A DNA stretch of 64,000 bases from Streptococcus sp. Marseille-P6264 (GCF_902460355.1 NZ_CABPTO010000001.1:496001-560000); one strand, 5' to 3'; positions 31,588 to 42,986 are shown, numbered from the stretch's first letter. Made by a program: numbers and translations. Notes: generated from the sequence alone by a model not told the origin.

Positions 31588-33846
31588 TTAATCTTTTTGA
31601 GTTTTTTTCAGGCTTGATACGCCTAAGGTTCCCAGAACCAGTCCGAAGAGGGAAAGAAGAACAGGATTCTTGTTTCCTGTTTTCGGAAGAGTACCTTGTT
31701 TGCTTGCTAGTTCTGCCGGACGAACCTGTGCTGGAGCTTGATAAGTTGCCTTATTTGCTGCTGGCTGAGCTGTATTTGGCTTCTCAACAGAAGGTTGTTC
31801 TTGTGGTTTTGTCTCAGGCACAACTGGATGATTAGGTTGGCTTGGAACCACTGGATTGCTTGGTCTTGTTGGAACTGTTGGATTGATTGGATTTGTTGGA
31901 TTAGTTGGGTTTGTTGGATTGGTAGGATTTGCTGGGTTGCTTTGTCCAGGCTTAGAAGCGGCATCTTTTGGATCAGTACCCTGCTGGATTTCCTCGATAT
32001 CTGTGTAACCATCTCCATCTGTATCCTTGCTAGCAGACATAGAAATCGTGCGAGAATTTGGATTAATTGCTGCATAGGCTGTCAAATCTGCACTTTCCAG
32101 ATATTCTGCAAAGGCCACGTCCATAGATGGACCTTCCTCACGCGCACCACCTAGCATGGTATAACCATCACCACCTGCTGCTAGGAAGTCATTGGTTGTC
32201 AGGTAATAGGTCTTAGCCAAGTCAAGGGCTTCATAAGTACCTGTTTCTTTGTTTTTGATTTCAATGCGAAGAATCCGTTTCTCTGCTGGCAGAGTTGTGT
32301 CATAGTAAACTTTGGCACCAGAGACTTGCAAGAAACCGCCGCTTGGCTCTAGCAATGGTTGGCCGTTTTCATCCAAGACAGGTTTCCCATCTTTTTCTTG
32401 CAGAATGGAACCCAAAGATTTGGCAAACATATCTGCGATATTCTGACCAGTTACCTTGATTTGTGAAATGGTATTTCCAAAAGGCAATACAGCGATGACA
32501 CTTCCCTTTGTGATGGGCTTGTCTTTGGCAATGGTTTCCCGTAGGCCGCCACCGTTGGTCACAGCCAAGTCTGTTTTGTTGGCAAAGCCTGTTTGGCCAT
32601 ATTTGTAGAGGGCATCGGCTACCACATTCCCCAGATTAGTTTCTCGAACGCGGACATTTTCACGGTCCCCGTTAAGCTCCACAGGACTCTTGGCTACAAT
32701 TACCTTGGCATTTTCTGCATCGTATTTTTCCTTAATTTTCTTAACCATCTCTGCTACAACTGGATCTGGACTAGCTTTTTTAGCTGTTGCAGCTGGGATT
32801 TGCTGAGGATCGCCCAGAAGTTGGTTGGCCTTAAAAGTAACTTTACCGATATTGTGCAAATAACTACCAGTCTGGTTGTAGGTCACATTTTCACCGTAAG
32901 TAGTGGACTCTACTGTGTGAGAATGGCCGTCAATCACTGTAACGCGCTTGCCCTTCAGCTTGGCATTTTTAGAAAGGGCTTCAGCCAAGGTAGAACCGCG
33001 CCATTCAACTGGGGTCGTAGTATCCACACCCAAGTGAGCCAGAACGACATAGTTTTTGTAAGTCTTGCCTTCAGCTGCTGCACGTGCTTCAACTTCGTCA
33101 ATCACGCGGTTAACCTCTGTGATTGGATCCGCGAAAGTCACACCTTGAATATTTTTTGGGTGAGTTTTTGTAGCTGTCTCAGGAGTGGTCACCCCGATCA
33201 CGACAAACTCATCACCTTCTACATTCTTATCCTTGTCCACAATGGTTGATGCTTGGAACACACGGGCATTGTTGGCATAGGTATTAGCACTGAGAAGTGG
33301 GAAATTAAGGATTTCTTTATATTTTTTAGCCTCATCCAAACCAAAGTCAAATTCATGGTTGCCGACCGCCATAGCATCATAGCCGATTTCATTGAGGATC
33401 TTCGCGCGTTCTTCCCCTTTGGAGCTATTAGAAATTGGTAGGCCTTGGAAAGCATCTCCTGCATCTACGACCAACGTTTGAGGATTTTTCGCACGTTCTT
33501 CCTTGATAACCGTTGCAAGTTTGGCATCTCCGATAACACCTTTTTCTTCGACGATACGACCATGCACATCGTTTGTATGAAGAATGGTAGCTTCAGGCAA
33601 GCTTGCATCAGACGCTCCTGATACATCTTGAGCATTAGCTGCGATGGCCGCATTAACACTAGCTTCATCGGCAGAAACTCCACCTGCTTGCGCCAAATCC
33701 GTTTCAGCCGGTTTTTGAGCTGGTTCGTTCACATTTGCCACAGCAGTTGCTGGCTGAACCTCATCCGCAACAACTTGATGGTCCAAAAAGGCAGGCGCCA
33801 ACAGAACCGTGGACAAAACAGGTAAAATAAGATGCTTCTTTTTCAT
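31588..33846 (-). CDS. nt5e: LPXTG-anchored ecto-5'-nucleotidase
   Basis: 752 aa. Signal peptide 1-28, metallophosphatase domain (TILHTNDVHGRI, DAGDAFQG, GNHEFDFG, HSHTVEST) and C-terminal 5'-nucleotidase domain (NLGNVVADAL, TNGGGLR). Then a calcium-loop segment DTDGDGYTDIEEIQQGTDP (TSP3/EF-hand-like), a proline-rich NPT repeat spacer, LPKTG sorting signal near 719, hydrophobic span and positive tail. It dephosphorylates extracellular AMP/ATP to adenosine; in S. sanguinis such an enzyme is known to blunt phagocyte killing. GGAG precedes ATG 33846. Adenosine released could feed the deoD/punA pathway in the same window. Confidence 0.93.
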   Translation of the reverse strand: MKKKHLILPVLSTVLLAPAFLDHQVVADEVQPATAVANVNEPAQKPAETDLAQAGGVSADEASVNAAIAANAQDVSGASDASLPEATILHTNDVHGRIVEEKGVIGDAKLATVIKEERAKNPQTLVVDAGDAFQGLPISNSSKGEERAKILNEIGYDAMAVGNHEFDFGLDEAKKYKEILNFPLLSANTYANNARVFQASTIVDKDKNVEGDEFVVIGVTTPETATKTHPKNIQGVTFADPITEVNRVIDEVEARAAAEGKTYKNYVVLAHLGVDTTTPVEWRGSTLAEALSKNAKLKGKRVTVIDGHSHTVESTTYGENVTYNQTGSYLHNIGKVTFKANQLLGDPQQIPAATAKKASPDPVVAEMVKKIKEKYDAENAKVIVAKSPVELNGDRENVRVRETNLGNVVADALYKYGQTGFANKTDLAVTNGGGLRETIAKDKPITKGSVIAVLPFGNTISQIKVTGQNIADMFAKSLGSILQEKDGKPVLDENGQPLLEPSGGFLQVSGAKVYYDTTLPAEKRILRIEIKNKETGTYEALDLAKTYYLTTNDFLAAGGDGYTMLGGAREEGPSMDVAFAEYLESADLTAYAAINPNSRTISMSASKDTDGDGYTDIEEIQQGTDPKDAASKPGQSNPANPTNPTNPTNPTNPINPTVPTRPSNPVVPSQPNHPVVPETKPQEQPSVEKPNTAQPAANKATYQAPAQVRPAELASKQGTLPKTGNKNPVLLSLFGLVLGTLGVSSLKKTQKD

Positions 33847-33942
33847 AAATAAAAGCTCCAGTCTATGTTTTTTCTACTATTATACTGTTTTTATTGTAAA
33901 AAGGGAATGCCTTTTCAAAGAATCCTTCTTCTTAATACGAAA

Positions 33943-33968
33943 AACGTTCCAAAATGACATGGAACGTT
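33943..33968 (-). terminator. terminator after pyrC
   Basis: AACGTTCC-atgtcatttt-GGAACGTT followed by TTTCG on the minus strand, about 20 bp past the pyrC stop. Confidence 0.75.
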
Positions 33969-33987
33969 GACTTTCTATGAATATCTA

Positions 33988-35256
33988 CTAGTCTTGGAAG
34001 ACGATTTCTCCATCGCAGATGGTATATTTGACTTGGCCTTTCAGCTCTTCGCCAACAAAAGGTGAATTGGCTGCCTTGGAGGCAAAATGATCGGAGACCA
34101 AACGGTCAGCCTTAGGATCGAAAATAGTGATGTCAGCTGGGCCTTCTTCGGCTAGAAAACCAGCATTAAAATCGTAGAGACTAGCTGGATTGACTGTCAT
34201 TTTCTCCAAGAGCTCCATGAGGCTAAGATGCCCTGCCTCTACCAAGTAGGTCAGCCCCAGAGAAAGCGAAGTCTCAAGGCCAGTCATGCCAGAAGGTGCT
34301 TTAGTGATGTCTTCAACATTTTTCTCATCAGCGTGATGTGGAGCATGGTCCGTTGCAATGACAGAAATAACACCAGACTTGAGCCCTTCGATAACGGCCA
34401 GACGGTCCGATTCTAAGCGCAGAGGCGGATTCATCTTAGCATTGCTGCCCTTGGTCAATAGCAGAGCTTCTGTCTTCGAGAAGTGCTGAGGTGCTGCTTC
34501 AGCTGTTACCTGTGCTCCTAGCTTTTGGGCAAACTCGACAACCTTGACACTCTCAGCCTTGGACAAATGCTGGATATGCACATGAGCTTTAGCATCGTGG
34601 GCAATCATAACATCGCGGGCAATCATACTGTATTCGGCCACACCTGTCGCGCCACAGATATGAAAATGCTCTTTAGCGATATGCTCATTGAAACCGAGGA
34701 TGCCGTTGAGGTTGGGATCTTCCTCATGCAAGCTGATAAAAGTATTGTTTTTGCGTGCTTCTACGAGGGCTTGACGGACAATGCCAGCGTTGGTCAGTGG
34801 AATACCGTCATCAGAAAAACCTACTGCACCAGCTGCCAAGAGACCTTGGAAATCTGTCAGATGCTGTCCATCAAAATTCTCTGTGATTGTCGCGACCGAC
34901 TTGATATGGATATTTTCACGACTAGCCGAGTCCAGCACTTCCTTCAGAGTTTCAACTGTAGAAATGGTCGGATTGGTATTGGCCATCATTACAACGGTCG
35001 TAAAACCACCTGCTGCTGCTGCCAAGGCCCCCGTATGAATATCTTCCTTATGAGTCTGGCCCGGCTCTCTAAAATGAACATGTATATCCACCAAACCAGG
35101 AGCCACAACCAAACCACTGGCATCTAAGACCTGGGCATCAGTCGCTTCCAGATTTTGGCCGATTTTGACAATTTTCTTGCCCTCCACCAGCACATCGCAC
35201 ACTTGATCCAGACCAGACTTAGGATCCATTACACGGCCATTCTTGATTAGTAGCAT
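33988..35256 (-). CDS. pyrC: dihydroorotase
   Basis: 422 aa class I dihydroorotase; it closes carbamoyl-aspartate to dihydroorotate. Metal ligands are visible: [17 protein letters not shown] near residue 58, the HXXHLSKAES segment (IQHLSKAES), and [12 protein letters not shown] with the catalytic Asp near residue 304. AAAGGAG precedes ATG 35256. It follows the Nudix gene by 12 bp and ung, so it is transcribed with them, separate from pyrDKFE; no PyrR attenuator is seen upstream of this set. Confidence 0.95.
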   Translation of the reverse strand: MLLIKNGRVMDPKSGLDQVCDVLVEGKKIVKIGQNLEATDAQVLDASGLVVAPGLVDIHVHFREPGQTHKEDIHTGALAAAAGGFTTVVMMANTNPTISTVETLKEVLDSASRENIHIKSVATITENFDGQHLTDFQGLLAAGAVGFSDDGIPLTNAGIVRQALVEARKNNTFISLHEEDPNLNGILGFNEHIAKEHFHICGATGVAEYSMIARDVMIAHDAKAHVHIQHLSKAESVKVVEFAQKLGAQVTAEAAPQHFSKTEALLLTKGSNAKMNPPLRLESDRLAVIEGLKSGVISVIATDHAPHHADEKNVEDITKAPSGMTGLETSLSLGLTYLVEAGHLSLMELLEKMTVNPASLYDFNAGFLAEEGPADITIFDPKADRLVSDHFASKAANSPFVGEELKGQVKYTICDGEIVFQD

Positions 35257-35268
35257 TTTGTATCTCCT

Positions 35269-35733
35269 TTATTCGTAAAAATCGACCTGCGTGTCGAGTA
35301 GTTTATCACCATCATAAACAAATTTAGCCGAAAAGAAGGGCTTATCCTCCAGCAGCCATTCAACAAAGGTATGATCTCCTTCCCAAGTCGGCTTTGAAAG
35401 CACCTGATCGTAAGGCACCCATTCCAGAGTCCCTTCATTGCAATCAATCAACTCTCCCTCAAACTCCGTCACCTTGAAAACATAGGTGTACCAGTCCAAG
35501 TCGGGAGTGAATTCTGGAAAAGTGATGATGCCTTTGAGGACAGGCTTGGCCTTTAGACCTGTTTCCTCTAGAATCTCACGTGCTGCGCATTCCTGCGGGG
35601 TTTCTCCTCGCTCTAGCTTACCACCGACACCAATCCATTTCCCAGCATGAACATCGTTGGGCTTTTTGTTGCGGTGCAGCATGAGAAACTCCCGACCATT
35701 ATCGATATAACAAATCGTTGCTAACTGAACCAT
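35269..35733 (-). CDS. mutX: Nudix (MutT-type) hydrolase
   Basis: 154 aa. A complete Nudix box GKLERGETPQECAAREILEETGL-type signature (residues about 39-61) binds the metal-pyrophosphate. The pneumococcal homologue MutX sanitises 8-oxo-dGTP; the symbol is used by similarity of context (ung-mutX-pyrC). ATG 35733 has AGGAGG 4 nt upstream; an in-frame start 21 bp earlier overlaps ung. Paired with ung, it forms a base-damage defence set. Confidence 0.82.
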   Translation of the reverse strand: MVQLATICYIDNGREFLMLHRNKKPNDVHAGKWIGVGGKLERGETPQECAAREILEETGLKAKPVLKGIITFPEFTPDLDWYTYVFKVTEFEGELIDCNEGTLEWVPYDQVLSKPTWEGDHTFVEWLLEDKPFFSAKFVYDGDKLLDTQVDFYE

Positions 35734-35741
35734 ACTACCTC

Positions 35742-36395
35742 CTATGCTAACCAATCAATTGGCTCCAAGCCCTTAGCCACTAAGAAATCATTGGTACGTG
35801 AAAAAGGTTTGCTGCCAAAGAAGCCACGGTAGGCGGACAGCGGACTTGGGTGAGCTGACTCGATAATCAAATGCTGGGAATTGCTAATCAAGGCTTTTTT
35901 CTTGCGGGCGTAAGAACCCCATAGTATAAAGACAACTGGATCTGACTTTGCATTAACGACCTTAATAATAGCATCTGTAAAAGGCTCCCAGATTAAGCCG
36001 GCATGCGCATTGGCCTGACCAGCAGGCACTGTCAGCCCAGCATTGAGCAAAAGAACCCCTTGCTGAGCCCAGGAAGTCAAATCATGCGACTCTTTCACTC
36101 CGATATCATCAGCCAGTTCTTTGAGAATATTCTGCAAAGAAGGCGGAGCTGGAATATCATCAGGTACCGAAAAACTTAAGCCTTGTGCCTGTCTCGGTCC
36201 GTGGTAGGGATCCTGCCCTAAAATAACCACCTTAACATCTGCTAAATCTGTCGTCTGAATCGCATTAAAAACCTTGTCCCGAGGTGGGTAAATGGTCCCA
36301 GAAGCGTACACTTCGTCTAAAAAATGATTGATTTTTGCAAAATAACCTTCCGGCAGCTGCTCCTTAATCAAAGCGTGCCAAGCTGAATGCTGCAT
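35742..36395 (-). CDS. ung: uracil-DNA glycosylase
   Basis: 217 aa family 1 UDG; it removes uracil from DNA. The water-activating loop is [20 protein letters not shown] (Asp in GQDPYHG), and the leucine loop is [16 protein letters not shown] sits 6 nt before ATG 36395; an in-frame start at 36437 overlaps the upstream gene and lacks support. Its stop is 8 bp before the Nudix start. Confidence 0.95.
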   Translation of the reverse strand: MQHSAWHALIKEQLPEGYFAKINHFLDEVYASGTIYPPRDKVFNAIQTTDLADVKVVILGQDPYHGPRQAQGLSFSVPDDIPAPPSLQNILKELADDIGVKESHDLTSWAQQGVLLLNAGLTVPAGQANAHAGLIWEPFTDAIIKVVNAKSDPVVFILWGSYARKKKALISNSQHLIIESAHPSPLSAYRGFFGSKPFSRTNDFLVAKGLEPIDWLA

Positions 36396-36405
36396 ATATG
36401 TCTCC

Positions 36406-37041
36406 TTACGTCGTCTCAATTTCACGAACTTGTTCATCTAGCTCTATGGCCGGATAATGGTCGGCTAGATAAGAACTAAAGCGACTCCAATTTTTCTCTT
36501 TGTACCTAAGTGGCATAAACTGTTCTCTATAGTCTTGATTTCTGACAATAAGGAAGAACTTCGGCGGCAAAAGAGACTTGGTTTTCTTGCCCTTGTTTCG
36601 ATTATATTTCTGATATTTATTCACGAAAATCTGCCAAATTTGAGAATCCATCTTCCTAAAACAGAAATAGTTATGATAAGTGATGAGGCAATTCTTATAA
36701 ATCAAAAGCTTTAATTCTTTGTCATGAAAGTCAGCCTCTTCTTCTATTGTTTCAAAATCAGGAGTTGGAGATAATTCCTCCGTCATTCTTTTAAGATATT
36801 TTCTATGCCTGCTGATATGCTCAGTTAATTCAAGAAAGCGAGCAAAAGCGTAACCAGAAATAAAAATTCCACCAACAAGTCCCATATAAGCGATTTTTCT
36901 ATCGATCTTACTTGCTTCTTCCCATACAAATCCACTTCCTGTATAATTCAAATAGGAAAAAGCAAAAACGGTCAGCAAAATCAGAAGTAGAAGAAAGACA
37001 GTTTTATATATAAAATTTAAAAATAAACTTCTCTTTATCAT
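36406..37041 (-). CDS. two-helix membrane protein, unrecognised
   Basis: 211 aa. Two membrane helices near residues 10-32 ([22 protein letters not shown]) and 50-70 ([22 protein letters not shown]), then a basic cytoplasmic domain rich in Lys, Tyr and Phe (about 75-211). No family recognised. AT-rich. No clear ribosome site before ATG 37041; a TTATG-type start with a weak site. It precedes ung by 10 bp. Confidence 0.6.
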   Translation of the reverse strand: MIKRSLFLNFIYKTVFLLLLILLTVFAFSYLNYTGSGFVWEEASKIDRKIAYMGLVGGIFISGYAFARFLELTEHISRHRKYLKRMTEELSPTPDFETIEEEADFHDKELKLLIYKNCLITYHNYFCFRKMDSQIWQIFVNKYQKYNRNKGKKTKSLLPPKFFLIVRNQDYREQFMPLRYKEKNWSRFSSYLADHYPAIELDEQVREIETT

Positions 37042-37092
37042 AATATTTTAGAGATAGCCTCCTTGGAACAAGGCAACAAGTATTTTCCTTTC

Positions 37093-37844
37093 CTATCTTA
37101 TCCACCTAAGTGCTCTTTTGAGTTCTGCTCTGCCATTTTCCAGAAAACAAGAACCGTGAGCTAGGATGATTTTCTCCGGTTGCCAAGCCAGCATTCGCTT
37201 CAAACACTCCTTAGCTTCTTTTTGATGACCGATAAAGGTCATACGGTAGTCAATAGGCGTCTGGCCATCCGGAGCTGCAACACGAACTAACTTATAAACC
37301 TTGCTGCGAAACGGATTTGGAAAATGCTCTGTTTCAAAATTCTCAATTAAATCCGTCAAAATCAAGGTTTGACTGTCCTTGTGAAAAAAATAGCTTCCTC
37401 AATATAAGCACTTCCTTTGAAAACCAACTGATCTATCTGACCTCCCCAAGTTTCTGGAGCTTCATTCGTCAGTTTTTCATCAAAAGTGACTAGAATTTTC
37501 TGCTTGGCCGCTCTCTCCTCAACTCCTGGGCTAGACCAAGCAATTGCCTCAGGATAGCGCTTCTTCCAGTCAGCTATATATGCATAGTGAATCTTATTTG
37601 GAGAAACAAGATGCGAAACTGGTCCCAAAGAGTCCAACTGGTCAAACAAGGCTTGATTTGGCTGGATTGGTGAATGACACCAGAGATGACCATTTGCTAA
37701 CTTGATGACAGTCATGCGGGTTGAAAAAGGCAACTTTGTCACCACTGCATCCATCTCAATCAAATCACCGTCGACAATCCAGATATTCTCAGCGATAGGT
37801 TTCAAGCTATAAAGCGGTTCGTAGATAGGTACAGGTCTTTTCAT
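37093..37844 (-). pseudogene. DUF4336 family gene, frameshifted in a 7-base homopolymer
   Basis: Two adjacent frames together give one ~250-aa DUF4336 (metallo-beta-lactamase-like) protein. Part 1 (37362-37844) runs from MKRPVPIYEPLYSL through NGHLWCHSPI to GSAYIEEAIFF. Part 2 (from about 37385 down to 37093) continues FHKDSQTLILTDLIENF to RALRWIR. The break is in a run of seven T (minus strand; plus strand 37384-37390): eight T restore EEAIFFHKDSQ. It is either a sequencing slip, a fixed null mutation or a phase-variable tract. The gene starts 4 bp inside the end of the upstream glycosyltransferase-like gene, so they are coupled. Confidence 0.8.
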
Positions 37845-39379
37845 TCTAAAGACTCCTTCTTTCTACTCCAAAAGCGAATGTTGTCTAAACCTTGAGGATA
37901 CTGAGCTAGACCCACAGCAGATAAAATCAAAATCTGGGGCAAAAACTGAATCAGATAACGGGTCTTGCCTCCCTCGAAAATCTGCAGAAAGAGCAGGCCA
38001 CCAAAGACTGCCAAGCTTAAGAAATTCAAGGAATCGTTTGGTCGATATTTCCAAAGGGCAAAGACCAGCCCCAAAGCCATGACAATCCAAACCGCTTGCT
38101 TGATCAGCGAATAAAATCGAAAACTATCCTTATCAGAATTGAGGAAGAAATCTCGGATAAACTGGGCGAATGCATTGTCCTTTGTAAACTCATAAAGTGG
38201 TGAAATATAAGGCGTCTTTTCATTTTCAACACTGCGATAGAGCCAACCCAAATTTCCTTCAGCAACTGTCAAAGAGTGTTTATAATACAGGTGCTGTAGA
38301 AAGGTCAGCGGAGTGTATTCTTTCAAGCGGCGTTTGATTTCTTTGATGACATTTTCCCTGGCAAACATGCCGTTATTGTAGTCAGCTCGCTTGTCAGGCT
38401 CAACGTATTGCAACAGTCCTTCCTTCATGTCCTCCTGATCGTGACCGATATTGGTTAGCCCCAGATTGATGAAAAGAAGTGGCCCTTTGGCCAGTCCTTG
38501 GCCTTGGATGATCGGCACTTCTGTCTGGTGGGCTAAGCCATAATGAAGCGGAAGATAACCTGCTGAAAAGCTTAGACCAAAGATCGCCGCAGTTAAGAAA
38601 AACTTTTTCCAGTTTTGTCTCAAGAACAGAACTCCAAAAACAGCAACCAGCAAAATCATCACTGTCGGACGAATCAGAAAGGCAAGACTAGTCAGAAGCC
38701 CTAATATAAGGCTTCTAGAAATGATTTGGCGCCTATCTCCCTTATTTTCCAACAAGCTCAGAGCTAGAAAAATCTGTAGACTAATCAAAGGTAAGGGGGG
38801 AATGTCCGTGTACATGGACATGTAGTAAGGCGAAAATCCGACCAAGGCCATATAAAGGCTAAAAACTGCATCTGCTGTAGCCTGCGAAAAGTATCGCTGA
38901 CAGCCTTTGTAGAGGATCCAAGACGCAATATTGACGTAAAAAAGATTGAGTCCCTGCATAATCCAAAGAGCTGCTTCACCAAAAAGGTTAAAGAAGAAAC
39001 GCTCATAGAGAAAGAGGGGCAGATTATTGGGATTGCGCGTCAAGTAGCTAGAAATGGATAACTCCTTCAGGTACTTGAAAGCTCCTGTGAAAACCACCGC
39101 TGCGTCCCGTCGAATCAAAAGCTCAGCCGATAAGAGCATGATGAGCTGAAAAATAAGAGCTGCCAAGACAATCGCCAACTTATGCCTCATTAGAAAATGA
39201 TAAGACTCCTTGAGCTGAAGCCGATAGCGATCCGCTAGAAAGGCCAAGACTCCAAACAAAATCAGAGCCAAACTACTCAACTGAGACACATGAAAAATAG
39301 CTGTAAACAGCCAATGAAGACTCAATACCAGCATGATTTTTTGCAGAATCAAAAAAGTGATATGATAAATCTTAGACAT
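37841..39379 (-). CDS. polytopic glycosyltransferase-like membrane protein (GT39/PMT-like)
   Basis: 512 aa, about 12 membrane segments. The first extracellular loop has an LLIRRDAAVVF motif whose acidic residue is in the position of the catalytic Asp of GT-C enzymes. A long hydrophilic loop (about 295-380) precedes the last helices. It resembles streptococcal PMT-like proteins annotated as XrtG-associated glycosyltransferases, but that link is from memory and only moderate. A GT-C enzyme would transfer a sugar from a lipid carrier outside the membrane. ATG 39379 is 6 nt after TATAAT and has no ribosome site. Confidence 0.65.
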   Translation of the reverse strand: MSKIYHITFLILQKIMLVLSLHWLFTAIFHVSQLSSLALILFGVLAFLADRYRLQLKESYHFLMRHKLAIVLAALIFQLIMLLSAELLIRRDAAVVFTGAFKYLKELSISSYLTRNPNNLPLFLYERFFFNLFGEAALWIMQGLNLFYVNIASWILYKGCQRYFSQATADAVFSLYMALVGFSPYYMSMYTDIPPLPLISLQIFLALSLLENKGDRRQIISRSLILGLLTSLAFLIRPTVMILLVAVFGVLFLRQNWKKFFLTAAIFGLSFSAGYLPLHYGLAHQTEVPIIQGQGLAKGPLLFINLGLTNIGHDQEDMKEGLLQYVEPDKRADYNNGMFARENVIKEIKRRLKEYTPLTFLQHLYYKHSLTVAEGNLGWLYRSVENEKTPYISPLYEFTKDNAFAQFIRDFFLNSDKDSFRFYSLIKQAVWIVMALGLVFALWKYRPNDSLNFLSLAVFGGLLFLQIFEGGKTRYLIQFLPQILILSAVGLAQYPQGLDNIRFWSRKKESLE

Positions 39380-39385
39380 GGCTTT

Positions 39386-39394
39386 ATTATAACA
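39386..39394 (-). promoter_or_regulatory. extended -10 box six bases before the glycosyltransferase-like gene
   Basis: TGtTATAAT on the minus strand, then aaagcc, then ATG 39379. Leaderless transcript predicted. Confidence 0.7.
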
Positions 39395-39491
39395 AAATCA
39401 GGCACTTTTTGCTATTTTAAAAAGTGAGCAGAGGCCACGTAAATCCTAAAAAGGAGACAGGATTCTCCTCATCCCGCCTCCTCGTAACTTC

Positions 39492-40121
39492 TTAATTTTG
39501 CCAGTTTTCTTGATCGTCTTTGAACTTCTTCAGCAAAGCCAATCCTTCTGCATTGATGTAGCCTTCTTGCTCAGCCAGGTGGATAAGCTCTGTGTAGTTA
39601 GACAAGGTCACCAATTTCACACCTGCATCCGCAAAGTTCTTATCTGCTTTTGGTAATTCGTAGGTGAAGATAGCTGCAGCACCAATCACATCTGCTCCTT
39701 CACGCTTGGCTGCCGCAATAGCATCCAAAACAGAGCCGCCAGTGGAAATCAAATCTTCAATCACAACCATCTTTTGACCAGGAGCCACTCGACCTTCAAT
39801 CTGATTACCCGCCCCGTGATCTTTTGGTTTGCTGCGGATATAAGCAAAAGGAAGATTCATCTTGTCGGCAATGATAGCACCGTGAGGAATACCTGCCGTT
39901 GCTGTACCCGCGATCACTTCCACATCAGGAAATTCCGCGCGAATTTTTTCAACAAAGCCATTTTCAATCAAAGTCCGAGTCTCTGGGTAGGCCAAAGTCA
40001 CTCGGTTATCCGTATAAATCGGTGATTTAATCCCAGAAGCCCAAGTAAAAGGCTCCTCTGGTTTCAAGTAAACCGCTTTGATTTTCAACAAGTCGCGTGC
40101 AATATCGTTGGCTAAAGTCAT
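39492..40121 (-). CDS. pyrE: orotate phosphoribosyltransferase
   Basis: 209 aa. It transfers ribose-5-phosphate from PRPP to orotate, giving OMP. The PRPP-binding motif [12 protein letters not shown] (about 118-129) is intact. AAGGAG precedes ATG 40121. It follows pyrF after 47 bp; both sit behind the PyrR attenuator at 40912-41000. Confidence 0.96.
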   Translation of the reverse strand: MTLANDIARDLLKIKAVYLKPEEPFTWASGIKSPIYTDNRVTLAYPETRTLIENGFVEKIRAEFPDVEVIAGTATAGIPHGAIIADKMNLPFAYIRSKPKDHGAGNQIEGRVAPGQKMVVIEDLISTGGSVLDAIAAAKREGADVIGAAAIFTYELPKADKNFADAGVKLVTLSNYTELIHLAEQEGYINAEGLALLKKFKDDQENWQN

Positions 40122-40168
40122 TTTTCACTCCTTATAAATCTGTTATTCGTTTCATTTAAAATTCTTAT

Positions 40169-40861
40169 TTAGCTATTCCACTGTTTCTTAATCTCGTGAT
40201 AGGCATCCCAAGGATTCTCAGCCTGAATGATCGGGCGACCAACTACAATATAATTGCTGCCAATCTGATGAGCTTCCTGCGGCGTCATGACCCGTTTTTG
40301 GTCACCGATTTCAGCACCTGCTGGCCGGATACCTGGCGTCACGCAAAGAAAATCGTCCGCCGTAGCTTCCTTGATGAGCTCAACTTCCAAGGCTGAACAA
40401 ACAACCCCATCCAGCCCAGCTTCCTTGGCCTTGCGGGCATAATTGACAACGGATTCTTGCACGGTTGTTTGGATATTTTGGCAGTCGCGCATATCTTCTT
40501 CACTGGTCGAAGTCAACTGGGTCACCGCTACCAGCTTAGCATTGTCGCCGAGAACTTTCTTGGCCTCTCGCATCATCTCAACGCCACCAGCCGCATGAAC
40601 TGTCACCATATCAATGCCGAATGTTCCCAAAACAGACATAGCTGAACGCACGGTATTAGGGATGTCGTGCAATTTCAAATCGAGGAAAATACTATGTCCC
40701 AAGCCTTTCAGATAATGCACAATTTCTGGACCAATGGCATAAAAGAATTCCATGCCGATTTTGACATACAGTTTTTCATCTTCAGGGAAATGCTCCAGAA
40801 AGTTCTTGACATCGTCAAAAGATGGAAAGTCTAGGGCGATAATAGGACGTTCTTCACGCAT
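40169..40861 (-). CDS. pyrF: orotidine 5'-phosphate decarboxylase
   Basis: 230 aa. It converts OMP to UMP. The catalytic Lys-Asp tetrad segment [12 protein letters not shown] (about 60-71) and the phosphate-binding GIRP (about 187) are visible. AAGGAG precedes ATG 40861. First gene of the pyrFE unit. Confidence 0.96.
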   Translation of the reverse strand: MREERPIIALDFPSFDDVKNFLEHFPEDEKLYVKIGMEFFYAIGPEIVHYLKGLGHSIFLDLKLHDIPNTVRSAMSVLGTFGIDMVTVHAAGGVEMMREAKKVLGDNAKLVAVTQLTSTSEEDMRDCQNIQTTVQESVVNYARKAKEAGLDGVVCSALEVELIKEATADDFLCVTPGIRPAGAEIGDQKRVMTPQEAHQIGSNYIVVGRPIIQAENPWDAYHEIKKQWNS

Positions 40862-40911
40862 GCAGTTCTTCTCCTTGCTTTTTACTTACTATAAAAATGA
40901 TTACAACCATA

Positions 40912-41000
40912 GAAAAAACCTTGCCCGAGAGCAAGGTTACACGAAAATGTGGCAGAATCTGCCATTTTAAACGTATGCGCCTTAGAGCCTCTCTGGACTT
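40912..41000 (-). promoter_or_regulatory. PyrR-binding attenuator upstream of pyrF
   Basis: On the minus strand the PyrR loop AAGTCCAGAGAGGCT (40986-41000) lies in the leader, and a terminator AACCTTG-ctctcg-GGCAAGGTTTTTT (40912-40937) precedes pyrF. PyrR with bound UMP favours the terminator; this mechanism is established in Bacillus and lactic acid bacteria. Confidence 0.88.
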
Positions 41001-41022
41001 CTTTAAAGGTTTTATCTTAAAC

Positions 41023-41051
41023 ATTCTATAATTTACTGGGAAGTTTGTCAA
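41023..41051 (-). promoter_or_regulatory. pyrFE promoter
   Basis: Perfect TTGACA (41046-41051), 17 bp, TAGAAT (41023-41028) on the minus strand, just past the pyrD stop. The start falls about 20 bp before the PyrR loop. Confidence 0.8.
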
Positions 41052-41064
41052 GAGAAAATCGAGC

Positions 41065-42015
<951 letters not shown>

Positions 42016-42822
42016 CTACAGCACGATGCTTCCAGTCTCAAAAACTGGTCCGTCTTCGCAGACCCGCTTATTAACCGCTTCATCCTGACCTGCTACATGA
42101 ACGACGCAGGCATAGCAGGCGCCCATGCCACAAGCCATCCGAGACTCCATTGATAGATAGGCATGGGGATGATCATGAAATTTCCGATCCACATACTGGA
42201 GCATACCGGGTGCGCCACAAGAATAGACCGCAGCAAAATCCTCAGTCAGCTCATCGACAATGGTTGATACATAGCCTTTTCGTCCGTAACTGCCATCATC
42301 TGTAGTGATAAACAACTGACTACACTCACGAAATTCTTCTTCCAAAATAACCGCAGATTGATTGGCAAAGCCTAATACTGCTGTAACGTGGGCACCCTTA
42401 GCATGGAGTTCTTTCGCCGTTTGCAAGAGAGGAGGTACACCGATACCACCACCAATAATCAAGACCTTGTCGCCCTTTGCTACCGGAGACAAATCAAAGC
42501 CATTTCCCTGAGGCCCCATAACATCAAGAAAAGACCCAACTGGAAGTTGAGAAAAAATAGCCGTCCCGCCACCTTCGACCCGATAGATAATCCGGCAGAT
42601 ACGTTGCTCTCGGTCAATCTCCGATATAGAAATCGGACGCCGCAGCAGCTTGCTATCATCTGGCACTCGAATATGCAGGAATTGCCCGACCTGCATCTGG
42701 CTCACCATCTGGCCTTTCAGGCGCATCGAAAAAATCTGAGGCGCAATTTCTACTTGCTCCAGCAGCTCCATCTGCTCCAGCATAATCTTGCCAAATCTCT
42801 TTTTACAACTGTCACTAACCAT
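42016..42822 (-). CDS. pyrK: dihydroorotate dehydrogenase electron-transfer subunit
   Basis: 268 aa. FAD-binding motif LLRRPISISEID, NAD-binding IGGGIGVPPLL, and the C-terminal [2Fe-2S] cysteines ESRMACGMGACYACV...RVCEDG. GAGG lies 5 nt before ATG 42822. The reading frame is open 17 codons further upstream, but that part is the attenuator terminator, so it is excluded. Co-transcribed with pyrDB. Confidence 0.93.
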   Translation of the reverse strand: MVSDSCKKRFGKIMLEQMELLEQVEIAPQIFSMRLKGQMVSQMQVGQFLHIRVPDDSKLLRRPISISEIDREQRICRIIYRVEGGGTAIFSQLPVGSFLDVMGPQGNGFDLSPVAKGDKVLIIGGGIGVPPLLQTAKELHAKGAHVTAVLGFANQSAVILEEEFRECSQLFITTDDGSYGRKGYVSTIVDELTEDFAAVYSCGAPGMLQYVDRKFHDHPHAYLSMESRMACGMGACYACVVHVAGQDEAVNKRVCEDGPVFETGSIVL

Positions 42823-42841
42823 GACATCCTCACTTTCTACA

Positions 42842-42936
42842 AGAAAAAACCTCGCCGCAGCAAGGTTTCGCAAAAAACAAGGCAGTCAAATTGCCCCTTA
42901 TACCGTTTTTCCTACCTTGCAGCCTCACTGGACTTG
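42842..42936 (-). promoter_or_regulatory. PyrR-binding attenuator upstream of pyrK
   Basis: The PyrR loop AAGTCCAGTGAGGCTGCAAGG (about 42916-42935 on the minus strand) and the terminator AACCTTG-ctgcgg-CGAGGTTTTTT (42842-42868) mirror the pyrF leader with minor changes. Thus the four pyr genes use two separate attenuators. Confidence 0.88.
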
Positions 42937-42957
42937 ATTAAAGGTTAAATTGTAAAC

Positions 42958-42986
42958 ATTATATCGTTAGCGATAAGGATTGTCAA
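42958..42986 (-). promoter_or_regulatory. pyrKD promoter
   Basis: Consensus TTGACA (42981-42986), 17 bp, TATAAT (42958-42963) on the minus strand: a perfect sigma-A promoter. Confidence 0.9.

Noticed and set aside
31860..31935. Short DNA repeat in the 5'-nucleotidase gene as a possible phase-variable tract
   Set aside because: The unit encodes NPT in frame (multiples of three), so changes would alter only spacer length, not switch the gene.
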